Positions 1 through 7,266 of a DNA stretch of 64,000 bases are shown here, piece after piece. The notes beneath the pieces were generated by a model. The model searched no databases and was not told the DNA's origin. It saw only the letters and a program-made list of their open reading frames with translations. Source of the stretch: Oscillospiraceae bacterium (GTDB lineage: Bacteria; Bacillota; Clostridia; Oscillospirales; Ruminococcaceae). The DNA is taken from contig WRLY01000002.1 in NCBI GenBank assembly GCA_009776305.1, forward strand, positions 62,001-126,000, in the 5' to 3' direction. The position numbers and the translations under genes are program-made. Each line of letters begins with the position of its first letter. The first letter of the stretch is position 1.

Positions 1-139
1 GGTCGAACAGGTTTGCCATTCCCGGTGCTAAAAGCATTGAAAAAGCTACTAATACAATAATCCAAATTGCCGATACGACCCGTTCCCGCCTCAAAATGAA
101 ACGTACCAATTTTCCGGTATTGTCAAAGTTTCCGCGCAT
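1..139 (-). CDS. ABC-2 type exporter permease, N-terminal fragment
   Basis: This is the first 46 codons of a membrane protein whose remainder lies beyond the left edge. Translation from the ATG at 139 gives a short polar N-terminus, an arginine-rich patch (FILRRERVV) and then a hydrophobic segment (IWIIVLVAFSMLLAPG) typical of the first transmembrane helix of an ABC-2 exporter permease. The start lies 2 bases after the stop codon of the ATPase gene, so the two are almost certainly co-translated and form one transporter. The substrate cannot be told. The TetR/ATPase/permease layout is common for self-regulated drug or peptide exporters. Confidence 0.75.
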   Translation of the reverse strand, partial: MRGNFDNTGKLVRFILRRERVVSAIWIIVLVAFSMLLAPGMANLFD

Positions 140-141
140 AA

Positions 142-1032
142 CTATTCACCCCCGTTCGACGCATAATGGCGCATAAATAAATCTTCTAACTTAGGCGGTG
201 CGCTTTCAAGTTTTTTAACGCCGTATTTTGATATATAAGATATTATATTGCCCATTTCATTAGAATCCACTTGGAAAGACACAGAGCCTTTATCGGTGAA
301 AACCTCGTGTACGCCTTTGATTTTTTCAAGGTTCTCTATTGTTTTTTCGGTTTCTACGCTCATAATGATTCTGGTCAAATGCCGCAGTTCTCCGAGCGTT
401 CCGGTTTCAACCACTTTTCCCTCGCGGATTATTGCGACCTTGTCGCAAAGCCGCTCAACTTCCTGTAAAATATGACTTGAAAGGAAAATGCTTTTCCCCT
501 GCGTCTTTATTTCGGCGACGCACTCCTGGAAAATCTGCTCCATTAAGGGGTCAAGCCCCGACGTCGGCTCGTCTAAAATATATAAATCGGCGTCAGAGGC
601 AAAAGCAGCTATTAACGCTACTTTTTGGCGGTTGCCCTTTGAATAGGTTCTGCACTTTTTGGAGGGGTCAAGCTCAAATTTTTCAATTAATCTTTCCCGC
701 TTTTCCTTGTTACTTTTTTGCCGCAGACTGACGAATAAATCAATTACCTCCCCGCCCGTGAGGTTTTGCCAAAGATTTACGTCGCCGGGTACATAAGCAA
801 TACGTTTATGTATTTCAACCGCTTTTTTCCATGCGTCCATACCAAACACCGAAGCCGTACCTTCTGTCGCCTGTAAAATCCCCAGCAACACCCTTATGGT
901 TGTGGTTTTTCCCGCGCCGTTAGGTCCTATAAAGCCAAACACTTCTCCCTCTTTTACCTGCAAATTCACCCTGTCAAGGGCGGTGAATTTACCGAATTTC
1001 TTGGTTAGATTACTTGTTTCGAGCATAAACAT
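142..1032 (-). CDS. ABC transporter ATP-binding protein (exporter)
   Basis: This is the nucleotide-binding subunit, 296 aa, of the exporter whose permease follows directly. It should hydrolyse ATP on the cytoplasmic face to drive export. Walker A is GPNGAGKTT at residues 36-44, the signature loop is a degenerate YSKGNRQKVAL near 130, Walker B with the catalytic Glu is LYILDEPTSGLDP near 150, and the H-loop is SSHILQEVE. A C-terminal extension after about residue 220 is usual for DrrA/CcmA-like exporter ATPases. The ATG at 1032 has a strong AAGGAGG seven bases upstream. The tetR gene ends 15 bases upstream, so tetR, ATPase and permease form an operon. Confidence 0.93.
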   Translation of the reverse strand: MFMLETSNLTKKFGKFTALDRVNLQVKEGEVFGFIGPNGAGKTTTIRVLLGILQATEGTASVFGMDAWKKAVEIHKRIAYVPGDVNLWQNLTGGEVIDLFVSLRQKSNKEKRERLIEKFELDPSKKCRTYSKGNRQKVALIAAFASDADLYILDEPTSGLDPLMEQIFQECVAEIKTQGKSIFLSSHILQEVERLCDKVAIIREGKVVETGTLGELRHLTRIIMSVETEKTIENLEKIKGVHEVFTDKGSVSFQVDSNEMGNIISYISKYGVKKLESAPPKLEDLFMRHYASNGGE

Positions 1033-1047
1033 GTCAAAACCTCCTTA

Positions 1048-1653
1048 TTATACATATAAATTATTTCTGAAAAGTGCTAAACATTCATCAAATTCCCGCA
1101 TAATCAGCTCCATGTCAACCCTTTGACCTTTCGGCATTTCGTTCATGCGTCCTGTAGTGAAATAAAGCAAGAGCTTGGTGACAAGCATAGGGTCAACCCC
1201 CTCTTTGAACCTTGAAAAATCAATCCCCTCAAAATACGGCTGTACATTGAAATTCAACTCGCTTACTGACATAAACTTTTTAATTTCCGACTCTACCTCC
1301 GGGTCGGTTTCAAAAAACATGCACTCCATGAACGACATCATACCGGGGTACTCACTTATTACCTTGAGTTTTATTTCGGAGATAATTCTGATTCGCTTGA
1401 AAAATTCCGTTTCGCCTTTGTCAAGTCTGCTCATAACGCCGCCCGAAATTGCTTCGGCGCAGAATTCAACTAAATAAAGGTAGAGCTTTTTTTTACTGCC
1501 AAAATAATAAAATACCATAGCTTTTGAAATGCCTGCCGTTGCCGCTATATCTGCCGCCGAGGTTTTTTTATAGCCGTTGCGTCCGAAAGAAGAGAGCGCG
1601 GCGTTGATAATGTTTTGCTGTTTTTCGGACGGCAGGTTAAAAAAATGTTTCAA
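1048..1653 (-). CDS. TetR-family transcriptional repressor
   Basis: This is a 201-aa TetR regulator. The N-terminal helix-turn-helix is KTSAADIAATAGISKAMVFYYFGSKKKL (written in two parts: KTSAADIAATAGISK and AMVFYYFGSKKKL), and the alpha-helical C-terminal half would bind an inducer. I place the start at the TTG at 1653, because AGGAGGTGA lies just before it; the longer in-frame reading MGGGDF merely translates that ribosome binding site. It is first gene of the operon with the downstream ABC exporter. Two palindromes flank its promoter, so it very likely represses itself and the transporter until a ligand, perhaps an exporter substrate, releases it. Confidence 0.92.
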   Translation of the reverse strand: MKHFFNLPSEKQQNIINAALSSFGRNGYKKTSAADIAATAGISKAMVFYYFGSKKKLYLYLVEFCAEAISGGVMSRLDKGETEFFKRIRIISEIKLKVISEYPGMMSFMECMFFETDPEVESEIKKFMSVSELNFNVQPYFEGIDFSRFKEGVDPMLVTKLLLYFTTGRMNEMPKGQRVDMELIMREFDECLALFRNNLYV

Positions 1654-1678
1654 AAAATCACCTCCTCCCAATTAAATC

Positions 1679-1728
1679 AACCGATTCGGTTTATTTGTTA
1701 TCATTATAACATAATAAACCGAATCGGT
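1679..1728. promoter_or_regulatory. paired TetR operators
   Basis: Two copies of the same palindrome flank the tetR promoter: AACCGATTCGGTT at 1679-1691 and ACCGAATCGGT at 1718-1728. Together they form a larger perfect 15-bp inverted repeat, 1681-1695 with 1713-1727. The upstream copy overlaps the -35 element and spacer, and the other lies just downstream of the -10. This is the expected arrangement for autorepression by the adjacent TetR protein. The protein-site assignment is inference from position. Confidence 0.8.
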
Positions 1729-1731
1729 CAA
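1703..1731 (-). promoter_or_regulatory. sigma-A promoter of the tetR-ABC operon
   Basis: On the minus strand TTGACC (1731-1726) and TATAAT (1708-1703) are separated by 17 bases. It is embedded between the two operator palindromes. Confidence 0.8.
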
Positions 1732-1763
1732 TGGGGTTTCGGAAAATTTTTCAAAAATATAAA

Positions 1764-2333
1764 TTATATCTTCCACTCAGGCAAAACCCCGAATTCCCTC
1801 AAAACTATCGCCGTCCTCGCGAGCGGCAAGCCCATAACGTTGAAATAATCGCCGCGTATCCCCTTAACCAAAAGTGCGCCTTTTTCCTGTATGCCGTAAG
1901 CGCCCGCCTTGTCAAAAGGTTCGCCGGTTTTTATATAAGAAGTTATTTCATAATCCGAGAGAACATGAAATTCTACCGAGGTGCGCCCGAAAAACGAGCG
2001 GCTTGAAACCCCTTTAAGTATAAAAACGCCGGTGATTACAGTATGCCGTGCACCCGATAAGGCTTTCAGCATACGAAAAGCGTCATCGCAGTTTACAGGC
2101 TTGCCCAATATTTCGCCGCCTGAAACCACTATTGTATCTGCCGCTAAAATTATGCAGTCCGGATTTTTTTCCGCGATTTCAAGCGCCTTAACTTTGGCGA
2201 TTTCGACCGCCGCACGCTCGGGATTTAAAGGCGGCAACATTTCCTCGCCTTCGGCGGGAATTACCTTAAATTTATACCCCGCGCTTTTGAGCAGCTTCTG
2301 TCTGCGGGGAGAATTACTGGCTAAAATCAGCAT
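1764..2333 (-). CDS. maf: Maf-family nucleoside triphosphate pyrophosphatase
   Basis: This is a 189-aa Maf protein. The family hydrolyses non-canonical or modified nucleoside triphosphates (dTTP/UTP class or m7GTP class) to the monophosphate and pyrophosphate, acting as house-cleaning enzymes; in Bacillus Maf is linked to septum control. The N-terminal motif SNSPRRQKLL is at residues 7-16 and the catalytic-region motif ILAADTIVV is near 62-70. The length is normal. Its start overlaps the end of the pyrophosphatase gene by 20 bases, a fitting pair since the Maf reaction releases pyrophosphate that the neighbour would hydrolyse. Which nucleotide subclass it belongs to is not decided here. Confidence 0.93.
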   Translation of the reverse strand: MLILASNSPRRQKLLKSAGYKFKVIPAEGEEMLPPLNPERAAVEIAKVKALEIAEKNPDCIILAADTIVVSGGEILGKPVNCDDAFRMLKALSGARHTVITGVFILKGVSSRSFFGRTSVEFHVLSDYEITSYIKTGEPFDKAGAYGIQEKGALLVKGIRGDYFNVMGLPLARTAIVLREFGVLPEWKI

Positions 2334-2871
2334 TTTTAACCTTATTTCCGAACGCTAGTTTATAGTTGTTTATGCTTTGCTGTATGATTTTGCGGGCTTT
2401 TTTAGCGTCCATGACCTCGTCAACGGCGGTGTTTTTACCTTCAAGCTGTTTATAAACCGAGAAAAAGTGCCGCATTTCCTCAAAAATATGGGACGGCAGG
2501 TCGGTTATATCCTTGTATGAATTGTATGTAGGGTCGTTAAAGGCGATGGCGATTATTTTCTCGTCCATGCTGTCGTTGTCAATCATGTTAATCACGCCAA
2601 TCGGATAACAGTGCACCAATACCATAGGCTGAATCGGCTCGTTGCAGAGAATCAGAACATCTAAAGGGTCGCCGTCGTCGGCGAAAGTTTTGGGGAGAAA
2701 CCCGTAATTCGCGGGGTAGTGGGTGGAGGTATAAAGCACCCGGTCAAGGATTAAAAAACCGCTCTTTTTATCAAGCTCGTACTTTGTTCGCTCTCCCTTT
2801 GAAATTTCGACATAGGCTAAAAAGTCGTCGGGGGTGATTCTGCTTTCATCAATATCGTGCCATACGTTCAT
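2314..2871 (-). CDS. ppa: inorganic pyrophosphatase, family I
   Basis: This is a 185-aa soluble family I pyrophosphatase, which hydrolyses pyrophosphate to phosphate in the cytoplasm and pulls biosynthetic reactions forward. The signature DGDPLDVLI and the metal and substrate residues of the EISKGERTKYELDKKSG strand are present. Many Clostridia use family II or membrane enzymes instead, so a family I copy is informative. I choose the ATG at 2871 (MNVWHDI), matching the usual N-terminus; an in-frame upstream extension reads through the leader. It overlaps maf by 20 bases. The leader directly upstream weakly resembles the repeated leader described elsewhere in this window. Confidence 0.92.
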   Translation of the reverse strand: MNVWHDIDESRITPDDFLAYVEISKGERTKYELDKKSGFLILDRVLYTSTHYPANYGFLPKTFADDGDPLDVLILCNEPIQPMVLVHCYPIGVINMIDNDSMDEKIIAIAFNDPTYNSYKDITDLPSHIFEEMRHFFSVYKQLEGKNTAVDEVMDAKKARKIIQQSINNYKLAFGNKVKNADFSQ

Positions 2872-2992
2872 AATGATGACCATGCCCTTTCTGTGCACAA
2901 AACAACCATGTAGGTTCGCATGGTTTCGTTTTTTCTGTGCTTCTTATTATTTTCTTTCAAACTTTAGTCCTTCGTGTATATGATAATGCTTA

Positions 2993-3478
2993 TTATGCAC
3001 ATCTTGACTTGTACTCACTCTCAATAAGCTTAGTCAAAAAAGGAAGTGTTTCGCTATTTACCTCAAAATAAAAACAACTGTTGCGACACTTTTGATAATG
3101 ATTTTCTCCTATGTAAAAATCATATCCTCCAAGACAGTTTGGGTTACAAGACTGCGTGTTCAAAAGCCGCTTACATGGTGTTGCCTTATCCATTTGCCTA
3201 ATCATAATTTCAGGAATTTCGCTAAAAAGAGCAGTGTAGTCGTTGTGATTATCGGCGTACACGCGGACAATAAGCCCGACCTTGCGAAACAAAAAATTCA
3301 GCACACTCCGCTTTGTTGCCGGGTGAGAATATGAAACGAAAAAACCGCTCGCTTTGGACTCTATTTTTACCTTGTAATTTTCTGTCAAAAACATTGCGTG
3401 AATATTGTTGACAAAATCCTTATAGTTGCCGTCAACTTCTGCAAGAAAGTCACTAAACTGAAATTCTGACTTAGTCAT
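2993..3478 (-). CDS. uncharacterised 161-aa protein with a five-cysteine cluster
   Basis: I do not recognise this gene. The protein is soluble, with no signal peptide or membrane segment. Its distinctive part is a cysteine cluster, C102-x8-C111-x3-C115-x15-C131-x3-C135, plus a penultimate Cys160, which could hold zinc or an iron-sulfur cluster. The N-terminal half looks like a mixed alpha/beta fold (FFVSYSHPATKRSVLNFLFRK, in parts FFVSYSHPATK and RSVLNFLFRK). The ATG at 3478 has GGAGG five bases upstream. It stands alone, behind a strong terminator, with a TATAAT at 3513-3508 on its strand, so it is probably monocistronic. Confidence 0.75.
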   Translation of the reverse strand: MTKSEFQFSDFLAEVDGNYKDFVNNIHAMFLTENYKVKIESKASGFFVSYSHPATKRSVLNFLFRKVGLIVRVYADNHNDYTALFSEIPEIMIRQMDKATPCKRLLNTQSCNPNCLGGYDFYIGENHYQKCRNSCFYFEVNSETLPFLTKLIESEYKSRCA

Positions 3479-3507
3479 TTCAACCTCCGATAATATAAAT
3501 TACCCAT

Positions 3508-3513
3508 ATTATA
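3508..3513 (-). promoter_or_regulatory. possible -10 element for the Cys-cluster gene
   Basis: On the minus strand TATAAT lies 30 bases before the start codon at 3478, downstream of the terminator at 3551-3586. I see no good -35 at normal spacing, so this is tentative. Confidence 0.4.
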
Positions 3514-3550
3514 CCACATAAAAAAAAATATTTCTATCGCCATTATAGAC

Positions 3551-3586
3551 AAAAAGCGTCCCCGCTTTTTGACGGGGACGCTTTTT
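3551..3586 (-). terminator. intrinsic terminator after the P-loop protein gene
   Basis: A perfect 14-bp stem pairs AAAAAGCGTCCCCG with CGGGGACGCTTTTT around an 8-base loop. The T-rich end follows the stem in either direction. It lies 13 bases past the stop codon at 3599. Confidence 0.85.
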
Positions 3587-3598
3587 ATGTTCTTTTGC

Positions 3599-4684
3599 CT
3601 ATTCGGAAAGCTCTTCCAAAACTTTATTATACGCCCTGTGCATTCTTTTAAAGTCCATTCCCTCGGCATAAATCGCCTCGACTTTCAAATGTATATCCTT
3701 TGACGCCGCCATAGTCCTTATGGCTTTTTGTAAAAGCTCGTCAAAAAGCCCGCCGTTATAACTCAATTCCCCGCTGTATTTTTCAAGAATCGCGGGGTCT
3801 GAAAATTCCTCAAGATTTATTTCCTCGCTCAAAGCTTGCTTGGAAATTTCGCCGCTTAACTCATGATACCGGTTAGAGGTTATAAAAGCCGCGTTCAGCG
3901 CGGGAATCAAAAGGTGCTCGGTTTTTTGCGGTTCAAGCGGACTTTTAAAGCTCACGGTGTCCATTCCGAGGAAATTTGCGTATCTTTGCACTAAATCGAA
4001 TAAAGTTTCGGCGGTTCCCGTAACCCCCATACCGTTAATCAGATAGATTTTTTCCGCGGCAAGCGCCGAATGAATAACGCTTTTTATTCCCTCCGGTGTG
4101 ATTGCCGTGGCGAACAGTTTTCTGTCACGGGCATTATGACTGCCAGGCTTAATCCCGTCGAAAAGGCTCAATAATTCAAAAACGCGCTTATTTAAAGCCG
4201 CCTCATTCAGCGTTTGAGCGAAAATATTTTCACTCAATTTATAAATGCCGTATGCCGCGCCTAAGTAACCGTAGGCTCTTTGGTATAAGCCTTTTTTCTC
4301 CGCCAGCATTTGACTTAAATGAGTTTTATTCTGCCTTATATAAGACTTGTCAAGAAAATCCGCCGCGTTAAAAATCTCGTCTGTGGCGGCGGGAATCTGC
4401 GGGTCTGAGGGATGGGGTGCGGTCGCGTCAACCACGGCGATTCCGAGTTTGGGCATACTTACCCCGTCGAGGCTTTCAGCGTCGTTAGAGCAGAAAAAAT
4501 ATTCGGTATAATGTCCCTTTTGCTCAAAAAGCTCGCCTGTTTTTTTGATTAGCGTGCTTTTCCCTGTACCTGAACCGCCCTTTATATAGACTTTTTTGTT
4601 TGTTTTTTCAAGCGTAATTATATGGTCGAAATAGCTGAAAAATCCGTCGGGCGTATTAGCCCCCGCGAAATAATTTCGTGACAT
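3599..4684 (-). CDS. P-loop ATPase, PRK06851-like
   Basis: This is a 361-aa cytoplasmic protein with Walker A GGSGTGKST near residues 37-45. It resembles an uncharacterised Firmicutes family of P-loop proteins (PRK06851-like) that appears to carry a second degenerate P-loop; here the matching region near residue 215 reads INGMGVTGTAET and lacks the Lys. The motif VVDATAPHPSDP near 84-95 is typical of the family. The substrate is unknown; the fold suggests a kinase-like or nucleotide-switch role. The gene has its own terminator. Its ribosome binding site AAGGGGG lies inside the right arm of a 46-bp perfect palindrome, so initiation may depend on RNA structure. Confidence 0.8.
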   Translation of the reverse strand: MSRNYFAGANTPDGFFSYFDHIITLEKTNKKVYIKGGSGTGKSTLIKKTGELFEQKGHYTEYFFCSNDAESLDGVSMPKLGIAVVDATAPHPSDPQIPAATDEIFNAADFLDKSYIRQNKTHLSQMLAEKKGLYQRAYGYLGAAYGIYKLSENIFAQTLNEAALNKRVFELLSLFDGIKPGSHNARDRKLFATAITPEGIKSVIHSALAAEKIYLINGMGVTGTAETLFDLVQRYANFLGMDTVSFKSPLEPQKTEHLLIPALNAAFITSNRYHELSGEISKQALSEEINLEEFSDPAILEKYSGELSYNGGLFDELLQKAIRTMAASKDIHLKVEAIYAEGMDFKRMHRAYNKVLEELSE

Positions 4685-4691
4685 GATGTGT

Positions 4692-4737
4692 TTCCCCCTT
4701 GATTCAATATAATTAATTATATTGAATCAAGGGGGAA
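4692..4737. repeat. 46-bp perfect palindrome before the P-loop protein gene
   Basis: Positions 4692-4714 are the exact reverse complement of 4715-4737, with no loop. The outer bases are TTCCCCC/GGGGGAA and the centre is AT-rich (ATAATTAATTAT). On the minus strand the right arm ends in AAGGGGG, which serves as the Shine-Dalgarno of the gene starting at 4684. No T-tract follows, so a simple terminator is a poor explanation. It lies between the AraC-type gene (ending 4756) and the P-loop gene. Confidence 0.85.
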
Positions 4738-4755
4738 TTTATGTAGGGTGGGGTT

Positions 4756-5607
4756 TTAATCGGCTGTAACGGGCATCCAAATTTCCCAAACGGAAACGCC
4801 GTCGTCGGCGCCGACCGGGAGTACTTCAAGGTGTGGAGCAGTTTCGTCGCGCTTATAGTTGCTTGACGGAAACCATTCGGTTAAAATTCTTGCGTATGCG
4901 GAATCGTATGTTTCGCATATACGTCCTTCAATCGTAAACACCACCCATGTCGAGGCGGGTACGTCTTTAAAAACCAATTTTAACCCGTCCGGCCTTTGAC
5001 CTTTATACTCCGTACCGATAACCACGGGAGCTTTGCCGTCAACCGACTCGAAATCATACACGCTTACCTGTCTGAATGGCTCGGTGTAATATTGGCTCAT
5101 TTTAGGGTAATAATTGTCGAAATACTCTTTCACGACAGACGGCATACCGTCTACGAGTTCGCCCTGGATATAGCCCGATAGCCCCATAACCCTAAAGTCT
5201 TCTTTCTTCTCAATTCTGAAATTCATTTCTTCAACTCCTTTTATAGTGAGTGCGAAGCTGATTGCGGGATAGGTTTTTAAAGATACACTTGTTTTACGGG
5301 CGGATAAAGGCGTTGTCCCGTGTAATTCTTTAAACGCCCTGGTGAACGCCGCCGGTGATTCATAACAGTATTTCAAAGCTACGTCGATTATTTTTTCACT
5401 GCCGTTTTGAATGTCGAAAACGGCTTGCGATAATCTTCTTCGGCGAATATACTCTGAAACAGACATTCCCGCCATGAATGAGAATATACGCGAAAATTCA
5501 TAGACCGAGCAACCCACGATACGCGACAGCGATTCAAATTGTATTTGCTGCGTTAAATTTTCCTCGATATATTGAACGACATTGTTCATGCCTTTAAGCC
5601 AATCCAT
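4756..5607 (-). CDS. AraC-family regulator with GyrI-like effector domain
   Basis: This is a 283-aa regulator. Residues about 1-105 hold the two AraC helix-turn-helix motifs (SLSRIVGCSVYEFSRIFSF and DVALKYCYESPAAFTRAFK). Residues about 120-283 form a GyrI-like small-molecule binding domain of the type fused to AraC heads in Rob/BmrR-like sensors. The start is the ATG at 5607 with GAGGGGAT in front; a longer in-frame reading MRGGDC translates that ribosome binding site. The ligand and targets are unknown. The palindrome and P-loop gene lie directly downstream and are candidate targets, as is its own promoter. Confidence 0.9.
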   Translation of the reverse strand: MDWLKGMNNVVQYIEENLTQQIQFESLSRIVGCSVYEFSRIFSFMAGMSVSEYIRRRRLSQAVFDIQNGSEKIIDVALKYCYESPAAFTRAFKELHGTTPLSARKTSVSLKTYPAISFALTIKGVEEMNFRIEKKEDFRVMGLSGYIQGELVDGMPSVVKEYFDNYYPKMSQYYTEPFRQVSVYDFESVDGKAPVVIGTEYKGQRPDGLKLVFKDVPASTWVVFTIEGRICETYDSAYARILTEWFPSSNYKRDETAPHLEVLPVGADDGVSVWEIWMPVTAD

Positions 5608-5768
5608 GCAATCCCCTCCTCTCATTTATAATGATAAAGCAATTAAGAATATATTTCTTTGCATTTGTTGCTGTATTCGGTCAAGTACAGACGGCAATCT
5701 GCCGGGCGGGGCGGCTTATGCCGTTATGCCGTAGGAAACCCGTTTGGAATCTTCCCTGCATTTATTCT

Positions 5769-6143
5769 CTATACTTTTTTTAATATCAGTCCCGCTAAAA
5801 ACATTCCCAGCACGACGGCGGACAGACTTAACGCCAAATTCAATAAAACATTTAACCCGCATAACAAATATCTGCCGTCGCTGAATAAATTCACGGTTTC
5901 AAGGCTGAAAGCGGAAAAAGTGCTCAATCCGCCGAGTAAGCCGGTTACAAAAAACAGTTTGGTACGCGGTGAAAAAACACCGAGACCAATGATAAAACCG
6001 ATTGCGCTTCCCGCAATAACGTTTGAAAGTAATGTACCGATAGGGAATTCAATTCCCAAATAGACAGTTACTTTAGTAAGTGCGAACCGTAAGCATGAAC
6101 CGATAAAGCCGCCCATTCCCACAAATAAAAAATCTATAATCAT
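5769..6143 (-). CDS. crcB: CrcB/Fluc fluoride ion channel
   Basis: This is a 124-aa membrane protein with four hydrophobic segments. The Fluc family forms dual-topology dimeric channels that export fluoride passively. The family motifs are visible: GGFIGSCLRFAL at the N-terminus (GxxGSxxR) and GGLSTFSAFSLE near residues 91-102 with the pore-lining Thr/Ser and Phe residues. Only one copy is seen here, so it may act as a homodimer; a partner elsewhere is possible. I looked upstream for a fluoride riboswitch and did not find its conserved sequence, although a hairpin lies between it and the upstream GH43 gene. Confidence 0.92.
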   Translation of the reverse strand: MIIDFLFVGMGGFIGSCLRFALTKVTVYLGIEFPIGTLLSNVIAGSAIGFIIGLGVFSPRTKLFFVTGLLGGLSTFSAFSLETVNLFSDGRYLLCGLNVLLNLALSLSAVVLGMFLAGLILKKV

Positions 6144-6174
6144 ATTTTCACCGCCCTTTCAGGAATATTAATTG

Positions 6175-6209
6175 TTTCCCCGCGTTTGATTTCATCAAAC
6201 GCGGGGAAA
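6175..6209. terminator. strong hairpin between the GH43 and crcB genes
   Basis: A perfect 16-bp stem pairs TTTCCCCGCGTTTGAT with ATCAAACGCGGGGAAA around a 3-base loop. It sits just after the GH43 stop on the minus strand. The U-tract is poor (AAACAAT follows), so termination may be partial or the hairpin may protect the transcript end. Confidence 0.6.
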
Positions 6210-6219
6210 ATTTTTAATT

Positions 6220-7209
6220 TTAATCATCATAAGGTTTCATAGTCTGAATCGTGCCGTCATCATTATATTTAATTTCTCTGAACATAATACAACGCAGAGG
6301 AGTAGCACCGCCGGACAGGGAACTGTCGTGATAAAATAAATACCACTTACCCTTGAACTCAACAATTGACTGATGGGTCGTCCAACCGATAACCGGCTCT
6401 AAAATCCTGCCGCCGTAGGTGAAAGGTCCTTTCGGGCTGTCGCTTATGGCATAGCAAAGGAAATGGGTGTCACCTGTGGAATAGGACAGATAATACTTGC
6501 CGTTGTATTTATGCACCCAAGGCGCTTCAAAAAACCTTCTGTCAGTATCGCCCGCTTTTATGAAACTGCCGTCTTTATCAAGCATTTTGCTTTCTTTAAG
6601 CGGCTCTTTTAAAGTCAGCATATCATCGTTCATCTCGGCAATAAGTACCCCAAGCGCAGGCTGGTCCCCCGAAGGGCTGTCAGTTCCCGCTTCGGGATTA
6701 AATGTACCGGTCTGCCATTTTTCAAGCTGTCCGCCCCAAAGTCCGCCGACATACATATAAGCTCTGCCGTCGTCGTCAATAAAAACTGCGGGGTCGATGC
6801 TAAAAGTACCGGGAATGTAATTCGGCTCAGGTTTGAAAGGTCCTGAGGGTTTGTCGCTTGTGGCGGCACCTATGCGGAAAATGCCTTCCTTATCCTTAGC
6901 AGGGAAGTAGAAGTAGTATTTGCCATTTTTATAAGCGGCGTCGGGAGCCCACATCTGCTCGCTCGCCCACGGAACGTCTTTTATGTGGATAGCCTCCCCG
7001 TGGTCGATACAAGGCGCGTCTATATCGTCCATAGATAAGACGTGATAATCCTCCATTTTGAAATGGTCGCCGGAACCGTCGTCAGGTTTATCGTTCCCAA
7101 GGTCATGGGAGGGATAGATGTAAAGCTTGCCTTCAAAGACGTGCGCCGAGGGGTCGGCGGTATAAATATGCGTAACTAAAGGGGTTTTGGGCTTAGAGTT
7201 CTTTTCCAT
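6220..7209 (-). CDS. glycoside hydrolase family 43 (alpha-arabinofuranosidase/beta-xylosidase type)
   Basis: This is a 329-aa five-bladed beta-propeller glycosidase that should cut arabinose or xylose residues from hemicellulose fragments by inversion. The GH43 catalytic set is visible: general base Asp19 in TADPSAHVF, the pKa-modulating Asp in SIDPAVFIDDDG near residue 138, and the acid Glu in RRFFEAPWVHKYNGKYY near 229. There is no signal peptide and no carbohydrate-binding module, so it probably acts in the cytoplasm on imported oligosaccharides. No sugar transporter or regulator is adjacent. It lies upstream of crcB with a hairpin between. Confidence 0.9.
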   Translation of the reverse strand: MEKNSKPKTPLVTHIYTADPSAHVFEGKLYIYPSHDLGNDKPDDGSGDHFKMEDYHVLSMDDIDAPCIDHGEAIHIKDVPWASEQMWAPDAAYKNGKYYFYFPAKDKEGIFRIGAATSDKPSGPFKPEPNYIPGTFSIDPAVFIDDDGRAYMYVGGLWGGQLEKWQTGTFNPEAGTDSPSGDQPALGVLIAEMNDDMLTLKEPLKESKMLDKDGSFIKAGDTDRRFFEAPWVHKYNGKYYLSYSTGDTHFLCYAISDSPKGPFTYGGRILEPVIGWTTHQSIVEFKGKWYLFYHDSSLSGGATPLRCIMFREIKYNDDGTIQTMKPYDD

Positions 7210-7266
7210 AGCACTTCCTCCGTTATGATTTTATAAATTTTATTGTACCATAATAAAGCCGTAAAG

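Noticed and set aside
432-731. A 99-codon open frame on the plus strand opposite the ABC ATPase
   Set aside because: It mirrors the Walker B and signature region of a well-supported gene on the other strand, and has no ribosome binding site or recognisable domain.
3475-3669. A 64-codon minus-strand frame between the Cys-cluster and P-loop genes
   Set aside because: It overlaps the 3' end of the P-loop gene in another frame and reads through a strong terminator stem.
6144-6219. Possible fluoride riboswitch upstream of crcB
   Set aside because: The gap holds a strong simple hairpin, but I could not find the conserved riboswitch core. The hairpin fits the end of the GH43 transcript better.
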